Counted from the stretch's first letter, positions 1 to 7,354 are shown. The stretch is DNA of 14,938 nucleotides from Sulfuritalea sp. (GCA_022843505.1 JALHNN010000017.1:1-14938); one strand, 5' to 3'. Notes: generated by a model from the sequence alone, not told the origin. A program made the numbers and translations.

Positions 1-894
1 GCGTGTGAATCCGGCCTGCTGCAACAGCGCGGCGAAATCGTCGAGCTGCCACTTGTAGGAATTCTCGGTGTGCATGCGCTCGCCGGCGCGAAAGCGCCGC
101 CCGCCGCCGGACCAGCTGACGCGTACGTCGCGCAGGGCCTCGAGGTGCATCTCGATGCGCGACTCGCCGGCGTTGAAGAAGGCGACATGGCGCCAGTCGG
201 CGATGTCGAAATCGGTGCCGGCCAGCCGGTTGAGGTGCAGCAGCATGTTGCGGTTGAAGGCGGCGGTGACGCCCAGCGGGTCGTCGTAGGCCGGCTCAAG
301 GATGCCGGCCGGCTTGACCAGGTCGACGCCAATCAGCAGCGCGCCGCCCAGGCTCGCCGCCTGCGCCTGGCGCAGGAAGGCCAGCGCCTCGGCGGGCGTG
401 AAGTTGCCGATGCTGGAACCGGGATAGAAGAGGCTGCGCGGACCGCCGCCGATCTCGTCGGGCAGCGCCAGCGCGGCCGAAAAATCGAGGCCGACGCCGA
501 GCATGTCCATTTCCGGATGCTCGCGCTGCAGGCAGGCCAGCGAGTCGCGCAGGTAGTTCACCGAGATGTCGACGGCGACGTAGCGTCGCACGCGGAAGCT
601 CTCGAACAGCCGCGCGGCCTTTTCGCAGTTGCCGGCGCCTAGGTCGACCAGGGTCGTCACCGGCCCCAGCGCTCGCGCCATGTCCGTCATCTCGCGGCGG
701 AAGATAGCCGCCTCGGTGCGCGTCGGGTAGTACTCGGGCAGTTCGGTGATGGCCGAGAACAGGCGCGAGCCCAATGCGTCATAGAGGTACTTGGGCGCGA
801 TCGTCGCCGTCGGCGCAGTGAGGCCGGCGAGCAATTCGGCGCAGATCGCCTGCGGGTCCTCGCGGGCGATCTGGATCAGGCGCGGCGACTTCAT
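1..894 (-). CDS. egtD: L-histidine N-alpha-methyltransferase, 3' end beyond the window
   Basis: SAM-dependent enzyme that trimethylates histidine to hercynine, the first step of ergothioneine synthesis. The visible 298 residues are nearly the whole of a family of about 320; the stop codon is beyond base 1. Landmarks are PKYLYDALGSRLFSAITELPEY (34-55; Y38 and Y55 match histidine-pocket tyrosines), SAM motif VDLGAGNCEK (83-92), VDISVNYL (108-115), and FYPGSSIGNFTP (156-167) with N164. AYDDPLGVTAAFNRN (202-216), IEMHLEA (247-253) and RMHTENSYKW (273-282) follow. M249, E277 and S279 align with the residues that give mycobacterial EgtD its histidine specificity (M252, E282, S284). The ATG at 894 overlaps the YHS gene stop. 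No egtB is seen upstream; it could lie beyond the edge. Confidence 0.9.
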   Translation of the reverse strand, partial: MKSPRLIQIAREDPQAICAELLAGLTAPTATIAPKYLYDALGSRLFSAITELPEYYPTRTEAAIFRREMTDMARALGPVTTLVDLGAGNCEKAARLFESFRVRRYVAVDISVNYLRDSLACLQREHPEMDMLGVGLDFSAALALPDEIGGGPRSLFYPGSSIGNFTPAEALAFLRQAQAASLGGALLIGVDLVKPAGILEPAYDDPLGVTAAFNRNMLLHLNRLAGTDFDIADWRHVAFFNAGESRIEMHLEALRDVRVSWSGGGRRFRAGERMHTENSYKWQLDDFAALLQQAGFTR

Positions 895-1490
895 TTGCCG
901 GCGCCACCCTTGGCCGCGGCGACCGCCTTGGCCAGTTCCTCCCCGCTCTTGTAGTGCGGCACGCGGAACACCAGGCGCTTCCAGCGCTGGAAGAAGCTGT
1001 TGTTGCCGGCGACTTCGTCCTTCCAGTAGGTTTCGGCCAGCGCCAGGTTCTTCTTTTCGTCAATCTCGAAGCCATCCTTCGAGGCCTGGCCGCCGAAGAT
1101 GTAGAGCTTGCCGTTGATCATTTTCCAGGTGTCGGCATCGCCGCCCCAGGGGATGCCATAGACCAGCCCGTTGGCGCAATAGCCGCCGAACTCGGGCAGG
1201 TACTTGGTCGGCTGCCTGTCGAACAGCGCCTTGTTCTCGGCGCTGGCAAAGCGGAAGGCGATGTCCTCGTAGCGGCTGCTGTATTGCGCCAGGCCCTGCC
1301 GGTACTTGTTCTCGGTGAAATAGGCGACGACGTCGGCGCCCTTGAGCATCAGGCGCGGCTCGTCGCCCTCGGCAACGGCATTCACCGGTGTGTACTTGCC
1401 GGAGGGATTCTGCGCCGTCATGGCGCCGCAGCCGGCGAGCAGCAGGGTGGCAAAGGCAAGCAGCAACTGGCGCAGGAATCTGGTTGTCAT
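891..1490 (-). CDS. YHS-domain lipoprotein
   Basis: A 199-residue envelope protein. The signal peptide ends in the lipobox LLAG-C21, so C21 should be lipidated. After a short linker comes a YHS-type domain: LKGADVVAYF (49-58), AFRFASAENKALF (78-90), KYLPEFGGYCANG (96-108) with C105, and TWKMINGKLYIF (121-132). In the wider family the Cys of GGYC can be selenocysteine; here it is an ordinary TGC codon. YHS/TRASH-like domains often bind metals, but a ligand here is inferred only. GGAG about nine bases before the ATG at 1490 supports the start, which overlaps the ATP-grasp stop as ATGA. The stop overlaps the egtD start. Confidence 0.88.
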   Translation of the reverse strand: MTTRFLRQLLLAFATLLLAGCGAMTAQNPSGKYTPVNAVAEGDEPRLMLKGADVVAYFTENKYRQGLAQYSSRYEDIAFRFASAENKALFDRQPTKYLPEFGGYCANGLVYGIPWGGDADTWKMINGKLYIFGGQASKDGFEIDEKKNLALAETYWKDEVAGNNSFFQRWKRLVFRVPHYKSGEELAKAVAAAKGGAGK

Positions 1491-2827
1491 GTCGGGGTCT
1501 CCAGGGAGAGTTGCGGCAGGCGGCTGCCGTCGATTGCCGCCGCGTGCCGGGCACAGGGCGAGGGCCAGCCGAGCAGGGCGCTGGCCGCGTTGCAACGTTC
1601 GGCGAGCTCGGCCGGATCGCGGCCGCCCAGGTGCAGGATGCCGTAGCGGTAGCTCGACAGCCACTTGAAGTCGCGCGCGATCTGGCCCGCGGTCTTGGGG
1701 AAGCAGAACAGCATGGCGTCGGCAAACTGTCGCGCCAGTTCGCCCTGTTGCGCCGGCGAGGGCATGGGAGGGCGCGCCGCCGGGTCGAAGCTGCGATAGA
1801 CGAAACTGGCGGCGATGCCGGCGGTGGGGGCGGCGTGCGGCAGCCGGGCGGGGTCGCGGCCGTGGGCCAGCTCGAGGGCGACGCGGTGCAGGTCGATGCC
1901 GTCAACGCGCAGGTAGAGGTCGGAAAACTGCGAGGCCATGCGCGGGTTGAATTCGATCACCGTCAGCTTCCCGGTCGCGGCATCGTGGAAGAACTCCATG
2001 TTGAACAGGCCGTGGTCGAAGCCGACGGCGGTGAGGAAGCGTTGCGCCACCTCGATGGCGCGGGCTCGCGCCGCATCGGGCAGGCCGCAGGGATAGACGA
2101 AGCGCCTGAAGCACTCCGTGCCGGGATACATCTCGGAATGCACGATGCCCAGCGGCCGCAGTTCGCCGTTGAAGACGTAGCCGTCAAGGTTGTACTGCAG
2201 GCCATGGGCGGGCCTTTCCAGCAGCATGCGGTGGGCGCTGCCGGCTTCGGGCAGGCGGGCGCCGACGATGCGTTCGAAGGGCTCGACCAGGCGACGGATG
2301 ACCCACAGTTCCCAAATGCCGAAGCGCACCAGCGCGTCGAGCTCGGCGCGATTGCGCACGGTGCTGGCGAGCACCGAGAAGGCCGCCTTCACGGGTTTGA
2401 CGAAGACCGGGTAGCTGATGTCGTCCGGCACCGGCTCGCCGTAGCGCGAGGCCATCAGCTCGAAACCGGTGTTGGCCTCGGGCGCCACCTGCTGCAACAC
2501 GCGGCGCGCATGCAGCTTGTGCTGGCAGGCGAGCACGGCGCTTACGGGCGTGCCCGGCCAGCCCATGCGCTCGGCCATCAGGGCCGCGGCCAGGGCGCCG
2601 AACTGTTCGTGGTTCGAGGTCACGGCCTGCCAGCCGGCGCGGGCAGCTTTGTTGGCGAGGCGATCGACAAAGCGCGTCAGGTCGAAGCCGGGCAGGTGCG
2701 CGTTGCTGGGAAAACTGAACAGGTCGAAGCCGGCGTGGTCGCTGGGAAAATCGGATTGCCAACGGCCGAAACCGAGGCGGTCCCAGTCGTAATTGAAGAG
2801 GACCAGGGTACGGTTGCCGCCCATCAT
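1487..2827 (-). CDS. ATP-grasp domain ligase
   Basis: A 446-residue protein with an ATP-grasp fold; the family joins a carboxylate to an amine (or similar nucleophile) through an acyl phosphate. Visible elements are QHKLHARRVL (102-111) before the first ATP-binding lobe, the nucleotide-contacting lysine K144 in FVKPVKAAFS, and YNLDGYVFNGEL (212-223). The metal ligands are E278 in NMEFF and E292/N294 in IEFNPRMASQFSD. An N-terminal pre-ATP domain (1-95) and a C-terminal extension (about 330-446) flank the core. It looks closest to the PF13535-type amino-acid or peptide ligases, but the substrate cannot be read from sequence. The ATG at 2827 overlaps the TVP38 stop. The stop overlaps the YHS-lipoprotein start. 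Confidence 0.85.
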   Translation of the reverse strand: MMGGNRTLVLFNYDWDRLGFGRWQSDFPSDHAGFDLFSFPSNAHLPGFDLTRFVDRLANKAARAGWQAVTSNHEQFGALAAALMAERMGWPGTPVSAVLACQHKLHARRVLQQVAPEANTGFELMASRYGEPVPDDISYPVFVKPVKAAFSVLASTVRNRAELDALVRFGIWELWVIRRLVEPFERIVGARLPEAGSAHRMLLERPAHGLQYNLDGYVFNGELRPLGIVHSEMYPGTECFRRFVYPCGLPDAARARAIEVAQRFLTAVGFDHGLFNMEFFHDAATGKLTVIEFNPRMASQFSDLYLRVDGIDLHRVALELAHGRDPARLPHAAPTAGIAASFVYRSFDPAARPPMPSPAQQGELARQFADAMLFCFPKTAGQIARDFKWLSSYRYGILHLGGRDPAELAERCNAASALLGWPSPCARHAAAIDGSRLPQLSLETPT

Positions 2828-3549
2828 CGCGTCGCCAGGCGCAGGCGGCGCAGCAGGGGCTTCAGCAGCCAGGGCAACAGCGCCAGGGCCGCCAGGGAGG
2901 CCAGCATCGAGGGCGAGTGGAGGTCGGCAAGGTGGCGTACGTGGCCGAGTTCGCTGCCGGCATTGACATAGACGAAGGTGCCGGCCGCCATGCCGACAAA
3001 GCTGATCCAGGTGAAGGTCCATGTCCGCATCGGCGTCAGGCCGGCGGCGAGGTTCACCACGGTGAAGGGCACCACCGGCAGCAGGCGCAGGCTGAACAGC
3101 CAGGAGGCACCGTCGGCCGCGATGCGCGCTTCCAGTTCGGCGAGCCGCGCACCGTAACGGCGCCGTACCCAGGGTTGCAGCCAGCGGCGCGAGCCCAGCA
3201 TGGCCAGTGTCGCTCCCGCGGTGCAGCCGGTGAGGCAGAGCAGCGTGCCCAGCGCCGCGCCGAAGCCCGAGCCGGCGGCAAACATCAGCAGCGAGGCGCC
3301 GGGCAGGCCCAGCGCGGCAAGCAGGGTGTGGAGGACGAAGACCAGGGCGACGGCAAGCAGCCAGTGCCGGGCGATCAGGTCCCGCAAGGCTTCCTGCCAT
3401 GCGCGCCAGGCGGCAAAGTCCGGGTCCAGTTGGTGGCCGGCCGGCACCAGCCAGGCCAGCAGGAGCACGATGGCGGCGAAGACAGCCCACCACCGGATCG
3501 CGGCGGTAGGCGCTAGGGGCCGGGCAGGCGTCGGACTCGTCTGGTTCAT
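2824..3549 (-). CDS. TVP38/TMEM64 (DedA-like) membrane protein
   Basis: A 241-residue integral membrane protein of the VTT/SNARE-associated family, related to DedA proteins that move or scramble lipids. Hydrophobic segments lie at about 20-36, 63-80, 86-118, 150-170, 178-196 and 213-230. The family signature is present as GLPGASLLMFAAGSGFG (81-97) and FSLRLLPVVPFTVVNLAAG (152-170), the re-entrant loop with the conserved Arg and Pro residues. A basic C-terminus follows the positive-inside rule. The ATG at 3549 overlaps the phosphoesterase stop, and its stop overlaps the ATP-grasp start; no strong ribosome site is seen, so translational coupling is likely. What it transports here is unknown. 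Confidence 0.88.
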   Translation of the reverse strand: MNQTSPTPARPLAPTAAIRWWAVFAAIVLLLAWLVPAGHQLDPDFAAWRAWQEALRDLIARHWLLAVALVFVLHTLLAALGLPGASLLMFAAGSGFGAALGTLLCLTGCTAGATLAMLGSRRWLQPWVRRRYGARLAELEARIAADGASWLFSLRLLPVVPFTVVNLAAGLTPMRTWTFTWISFVGMAAGTFVYVNAGSELGHVRHLADLHSPSMLASLAALALLPWLLKPLLRRLRLATR

Positions 3550-4508
3550 CGTGAAATGGGCGCGGCTCGGGTCAGAGCATGGTCAGGGCCATCAGTTATG
3601 CGCTGCCAGTATGACACGTGTGCCGGCGATCCCGGCGGCCAGTTGGCGAGGAAGTCGCGCTGCCAGGCGGCGGCTGCGTAGTCCAGCGCCAGCGCCTCGA
3701 TGTAAAGCCGGCCGAGGCGTCCGCCATAAAGCGCGGGAGTCGGCGCTGGCGATACGGCGATGCGGGTGACGACGCCGCTGCGCCGTCCTCCGAAATTGGG
3801 CATGCCGGCAGCGCCGTTGTTGATCACCCAGCCGCGACCGAAGCGCCGCAGGGCCGGCAGACAGGTGTGCGAGCTGGCGAAGGCATCAACGCGCGCGGCA
3901 GCAAAGGCGACGTCGATCCAGGCGCGGTTGGCCGGGTCGTCCAGTGCGGCGGGATCGAAGCGCCAGCCCGCCAGCGACTCGGCATCGCCATGGACCACGC
4001 CGATCGCGTGGCCGCCGATGCGATAGCGGCGCACCATGGGCAGCGCGCCCAGCCGGCGCAACAGCTGGGGGTGTGCCTGCGCCGTTTGCTTGAGGCGCCG
4101 GTGGATGCGGTTGGAGCGCTCCACCGTGGCGGCATCGACACTCTCGGGATAGGCGCAGCCGCAGCCGGCCTCGTCGTCCGCGGCAAGGAGTTCGGCCTCG
4201 ACATTGCCTAGGCAGGCGTCGTGGCCGAGGACGAATTCGTTGATCGCGGCGAAGCCGGCATCATCGACATTGAACCAGTTGAAGTCGCCGTTGAAACAGA
4301 AACGGACCGGCCCGGTTTCGAGATCCGCAAGTTGGCGCAAGGCGGCCAGCGCCGGCTGGTTGCCATAGAGGCCGCCGATGACGTAGAGGGTGTCCGCCGC
4401 CTGTTCGGGCGCATCGGCCAGCGCGGCGGGGCCGTATCGGTAGCGCACGGGACAGCGGCGGCCTGGGGCGGGGTCGTTGGATGCGGAGGGTGAGGCGGCG
4501 GGCATCAT
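3546..4508 (-). CDS. Metallophosphoesterase-like protein with only one conserved metal site
   Basis: A 320-residue protein with the calcineurin-like phosphoesterase motif order but altered residues. Motif I, normally DxHGN, reads GLYGN (46-50), losing Asp and His. Motif II FNGD (72-75) keeps D75. Motif III GNVE (101-104) keeps N102 but replaces the acid-base His by V103. Motif IV VVHGD (171-175) keeps H173. Motif V SHTC (213-216) keeps H214 but has Cys for the last His. The four kept residues are exactly the metal-2 ligands. NNGAAGMPNF (230-239) matches the usual tail after motif V. There is no signal peptide or membrane helix. Two ATGs (4508 and 4505) are possible. It is the first gene of a run joined by ATGA overlaps. 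Substrate unknown; it may be a binding protein or a one-metal enzyme. Confidence 0.8.
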   Translation of the reverse strand: MMPAASPSASNDPAPGRRCPVRYRYGPAALADAPEQAADTLYVIGGLYGNQPALAALRQLADLETGPVRFCFNGDFNWFNVDDAGFAAINEFVLGHDACLGNVEAELLAADDEAGCGCAYPESVDAATVERSNRIHRRLKQTAQAHPQLLRRLGALPMVRRYRIGGHAIGVVHGDAESLAGWRFDPAALDDPANRAWIDVAFAAARVDAFASSHTCLPALRRFGRGWVINNGAAGMPNFGGRRSGVVTRIAVSPAPTPALYGGRLGRLYIEALALDYAAAAWQRDFLANWPPGSPAHVSYWQRITDGPDHALTRAAPISR

Positions 4509-4529
4509 GCTTGGTCGTGGCGCCCGCGC

Positions 4530-4538
4530 GTAACTTAC
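4530..4538. promoter_or_regulatory. Palindrome GTAACTTAC upstream of the five-gene set
   Basis: The 97-base gap 4509-4605 separates the FecR-domain gene from the next start at 4508. It contains the perfect 9-base inverted repeat GTAACTTAC, centred 26 bases from the start codon. It could be part of an operator or an ECF-type promoter element, but one short palindrome is weak evidence. I see no matching -35 box and no intrinsic terminator in the gap, so read-through from the moxR-VWA-FecR genes is possible. Confidence 0.25.
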
Positions 4539-4605
4539 AGCCTTGTGAAAGTCGGCGCTGGGGGGATGGCGATTCCGGTCCTCGGCCTTGCTCCGGCTCC
4601 CGGGC

Positions 4606-5283
4606 TCAGTATTTCAGACCCGTGCCATAGAAGGGCGTCACGCGGCCGACCAGCCCTTCGAGGAGGGTGAGTTCGTCGTCAGTATGGTTGATGACCTCCG
4701 CCGGCACCATCATCGTGGCCATTTTCATGTCGTTGTGCACGTACATCGGCTTTTCGTGATGGGTGGTGGAATAGCTCATGGCTTCCTGCGGCGCCGCCTT
4801 CGGGGTCAGATCGACGCTGCCGTAGCAGAGGCAGAAATAGGTGCGCGCCTTGGCGCCGGTACCTTCGTCCTCGATGTAGCAGCCGGTGCCGCGGATGCCG
4901 ATGGTGGCGGTGGATGTCTGGATGGTCCTGGCGCCCTTGCCGAAGACCGAGAGGATCTTGCCCGACACCACCCGCATCAGGTTCTGCAGGGCCTCGGAAC
5001 CGAAGCTGACGGTGCTCAGCTCGCGTTGCATGTAGGCGTCCTGGCCGATGACGTAGATGGCTTCGCTGTTGCGGCCGGTGACGATGGTGTCGCCGGGCTT
5101 GATCAACTGACCCTCGCTGGCGACGCGGTGATTGACGAGGACCTCGCCGCGCAGCTTCTGCAGGCCGGTCTTGATCGGAACCTCGCCTTTGGCGAGCGCG
5201 TCGCGGATCAGTCCGGAGATGCCGGCGGGGCCGAGCAGGCCGGCGGCGGCGAGGGCTTTCAGGGTGCGGCGGCGATTTTCCAT
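4606..5283 (-). CDS. Tat-signal FecR-domain periplasmic protein
   Basis: A 225-residue protein that begins with a twin-arginine-like signal: N3-R4-R5-R6-T7-L8-K9 followed by a hydrophobic Ala/Gly/Leu stretch to about residue 24. This suggests export in folded, perhaps cofactor-bearing form. The body is a FecR-type beta domain: GEVLVN (46-51), KPGDTIVTG (62-70), and the signature TSTATIGIRGTGCYIE (123-138) followed by TYFCLCYGSVDL (148-159). Classical FecR proteins are membrane sensors for ECF sigma factors, but this one has no inner-membrane sensor architecture. A His/Met-rich patch (about 169-192) and cysteines C135, C151 and C153 are unusual and could bind metal. It follows the MoxR-VWA pair closely, which makes it a possible client. 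The function is unknown. Confidence 0.82.
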   Translation of the reverse strand: MENRRRTLKALAAAGLLGPAGISGLIRDALAKGEVPIKTGLQKLRGEVLVNHRVASEGQLIKPGDTIVTGRNSEAIYVIGQDAYMQRELSTVSFGSEALQNLMRVVSGKILSVFGKGARTIQTSTATIGIRGTGCYIEDEGTGAKARTYFCLCYGSVDLTPKAAPQEAMSYSTTHHEKPMYVHNDMKMATMMVPAEVINHTDDELTLLEGLVGRVTPFYGTGLKY

Positions 5284-5289
5284 GGTGCG

Positions 5290-5295
5290 TCCTCC
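5290..5295 (-). promoter_or_regulatory. Shine-Dalgarno of the FecR-domain gene
   Basis: GGAGGA on the minus strand lies two bases after the VWA stop codon and six bases before the ATG at 5283. It selects this ATG over the much longer open frame that runs upstream through the VWA gene. Confidence 0.65.
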
Positions 5296-5297
5296 GG

Positions 5298-6470
5298 CTA
5301 CTTGTTCAGTTCGCGCATCGCGCGCTCGAGCCCCGCCAGCGTCAGCGGGAACATGCGGTTGGCGAAGATGGTGCGGATCACTTCGATGGAATGGCGGTAA
5401 TCCCACAGGCGCTCGGGTTCGGGATTGAGCCAGACGGCGCGCGGCCAGGTGTCGAGCATGCGCTGCAGCCAGACGGCGCCGGCTTCCTCGTTGGCGTACT
5501 CGACCGAGCCGCCGGGCTGCAGGATCTCGTAGGGGCTCATGGTCGCGTCGCCGACGATCACCACTTTGTAGTCCTCGCCGTACTTGTGCATCACGTCCCA
5601 CAGCGGGAAGCGCTCGGCATGGCGGCGGCGGTTGTCCTTCCAGACATGGTCGTAGATGCAGTTGTGGAAATAGAAGTACTCGAGGTGCTTGAATTCACTC
5701 TTGGCCGCCGAGAACATCTCCTCGCAGACCTTGATGTGGTCGTCCATCGAGCCGCCGATGTCGAGGAAGAGCAGCACCTTGACCTTGTTGTGGCGCTCGG
5801 GGCGCATCTTGATGTCGAGCCAGCCGGCGTTGCGTGCCGTGCCGGTGATGGTGCCGTCGAGGTCCAGTTCGTCCTCGGCGCCCTCGCGCGCGAAGCGGCG
5901 CAGGCGGCGCAGCGCGATCTTGATGTTGCGCGTGCCGAGTTCGACGGTGTCGTCGAGGTTGCGGTACTCGCGGTTCTCCCAGACCTTGACCGCGGTGCGG
6001 TTTCCCGCCGAGGGGCCGCCGACGCGGATGCCCTCCGGGTGGTAGCCGCCGTGGCCGAAGGGCGAGGAGCCGCCGGTGCCTATCCACTTGCTGCCGCCGG
6101 CGTGGCGCTCCTTCTGTTCTTCCAGCCGCTTCTTGAACTCCTCCATCAGCTTGTCCCAGCCGAGCTTTTCCAGCTTGGCCTTTTCCTCGGGCGTCAGGTG
6201 TTTCTTCATCAGCATCTTCAGCCATTCCTCGGGGATGTCGGCTTCCAGGCCGGGGATGTGGGTCACGCCCTTGAAGTATTCGCCGAAGGCCTGGTCGAAC
6301 TTGTCGTAGTGGGTTTCGTCCTTGACCAGGCAGGTGCGGGCGAGGAAGTAGAAGTCGTCGATCGAATTCTCGGCGACATGCTCCTTGAGCGCCTCCAGCA
6401 GCGTGAGGAACTCGCGCGTCGAGACCGGCAGCTTCTTCGCCTTGAGGTGGAGGAAGAAATCGATCAGCAT
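5298..6470 (-). CDS. CoxE-like VWA-domain protein, partner of the MoxR ATPase
   Basis: A 390-residue cytoplasmic protein with no signal peptide. The N-terminal half is a charged, helical region (about 1-125). A glycine-rich linker, GTGGSSPFGHGGYHPEG (131-147), follows. The C-terminal VWA domain runs from about 228 to 390. The metal-ion-dependent adhesion site reads DIGGS (237-241), so the usual DxSxS is DxGxS; a further acidic ligand is likely at D308 in IVGDATMSPYE. Such proteins act with MoxR ATPases, as in CoxD/CoxE, where they help mature a metal cofactor. That role is inferred here from pairing and domain. The ATG at 6470 has a modest AGG upstream. The stop codon lies 14 bases before the next start. 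Confidence 0.9.
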   Translation of the reverse strand: MLIDFFLHLKAKKLPVSTREFLTLLEALKEHVAENSIDDFYFLARTCLVKDETHYDKFDQAFGEYFKGVTHIPGLEADIPEEWLKMLMKKHLTPEEKAKLEKLGWDKLMEEFKKRLEEQKERHAGGSKWIGTGGSSPFGHGGYHPEGIRVGGPSAGNRTAVKVWENREYRNLDDTVELGTRNIKIALRRLRRFAREGAEDELDLDGTITGTARNAGWLDIKMRPERHNKVKVLLFLDIGGSMDDHIKVCEEMFSAAKSEFKHLEYFYFHNCIYDHVWKDNRRRHAERFPLWDVMHKYGEDYKVVIVGDATMSPYEILQPGGSVEYANEEAGAVWLQRMLDTWPRAVWLNPEPERLWDYRHSIEVIRTIFANRMFPLTLAGLERAMRELNK

Positions 6471-6511
6471 GGTCGCCTGGTCGCGGTTGGGCGGAAGATC
6501 CTTACAAGGGC

Positions 6512-7354
6512 TTAGCGGTTATGGCGCGCCATGAACACCAGGCGTTCGAACAGGTGCACGTCCTGCTCGTTCTTCAGCAGGGCGCCGGCCAGCGGCGGCA
6601 CCACGGTCTTCTTGTCCTTGGAGCGAAGCGCTTCCGGCGGAATGTCCTCGGCCACCAGCAGCTTCAGCCAGTCAATGAGCTCCGAGGTCGAGGGCTTCTT
6701 CTTCATGCCCGGCACTTCGCGCAGTTCGAAGAAGACCTCCATGGCCTCGCGCAGCAGGTCCTTCTTCAGGTTGGGAAAGTGCACGTCGACGATGCGGCCC
6801 ATGGTCTCCTTGTCGGGAAACTTGATGTAGTGGAAGAAGCAGCGGCGCAGGAAGGCGTCGGGCAGCTCCTTCTCGTTGTTCGAAGTGATGATGACGATGG
6901 GGCGCACGGCGGCGCGCACGGTCTGCCGCGTCTCGTAGACGTGGAACTCCATGCGGTCGAGCTCGCGCAAGAGGTCGTTGGGAAACTCGATGTCGGCCTT
7001 GTCCACTTCGTCGATCAGGATCACGCTGGGCTTGCCCTGCTCGAAGGCCTGCCACAGCACACCCTTGACGATGTAGTTGGAGATGTCCTTGACCTTCTCG
7101 TCGCCGAGCTGGGAATCGCGCAGGCGCGACACCGCGTCGTATTCGTAGAGGCCCTGCTGGGCCTTGGTGGTGGACTTGATGTGCCATTGCAGCAGCGGCA
7201 CGCCCAAGGCGCCTGCGACTTCCTCGGCCAGCATGGTCTTGCCGGTGCCGGGCTCGCCCTTGATCAGCAGCGGGCGTTGCAGGGTGATCGCGGCATTCAC
7301 CGCGAGCATCAGGTCCTGGGTGGCGACGTAGGTATCGGTTCCTTCAAAGCGCAT
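6512..7354 (-). CDS. MoxR-family AAA+ ATPase
   Basis: Chaperone-like AAA+ ATPase of the MoxR group, typically paired with a VWA-domain protein to activate or assemble a target protein or cofactor. The 280 residues show Walker A GEPGTGKT (33-40), Walker B VILIDEVDKA (111-120) with D115/E116, sensor 1 TSNN (157-160) and a probable arginine finger in LPDAFLRR (164-171). The C-terminal lid includes PSTSELIDWLKLL (221-233). The ATG at 7354 is preferred over an in-frame TTG at 7393 because MRFEGTDTYV matches the usual beginning of this subfamily. The VWA gene follows after 41 bases. The specific client is not known; candidates are the proteins encoded just downstream. Confidence 0.93.
   Translation of the reverse strand: MRFEGTDTYVATQDLMLAVNAAITLQRPLLIKGEPGTGKTMLAEEVAGALGVPLLQWHIKSTTKAQQGLYEYDAVSRLRDSQLGDEKVKDISNYIVKGVLWQAFEQGKPSVILIDEVDKADIEFPNDLLRELDRMEFHVYETRQTVRAAVRPIVIITSNNEKELPDAFLRRCFFHYIKFPDKETMGRIVDVHFPNLKKDLLREAMEVFFELREVPGMKKKPSTSELIDWLKLLVAEDIPPEALRSKDKKTVVPPLAGALLKNEQDVHLFERLVFMARHNR

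Noticed and set aside
70..642. Plus-strand open frame opposite egtD.
   Set aside because: The minus strand encodes an uninterrupted EgtD with all family motifs; the plus frame has none.
1388..2971. Plus-strand open frame of about 527 codons opposite the ATP-grasp gene.
   Set aside because: Same reason: a GC-driven shadow of a gene with clear motifs on the minus strand.
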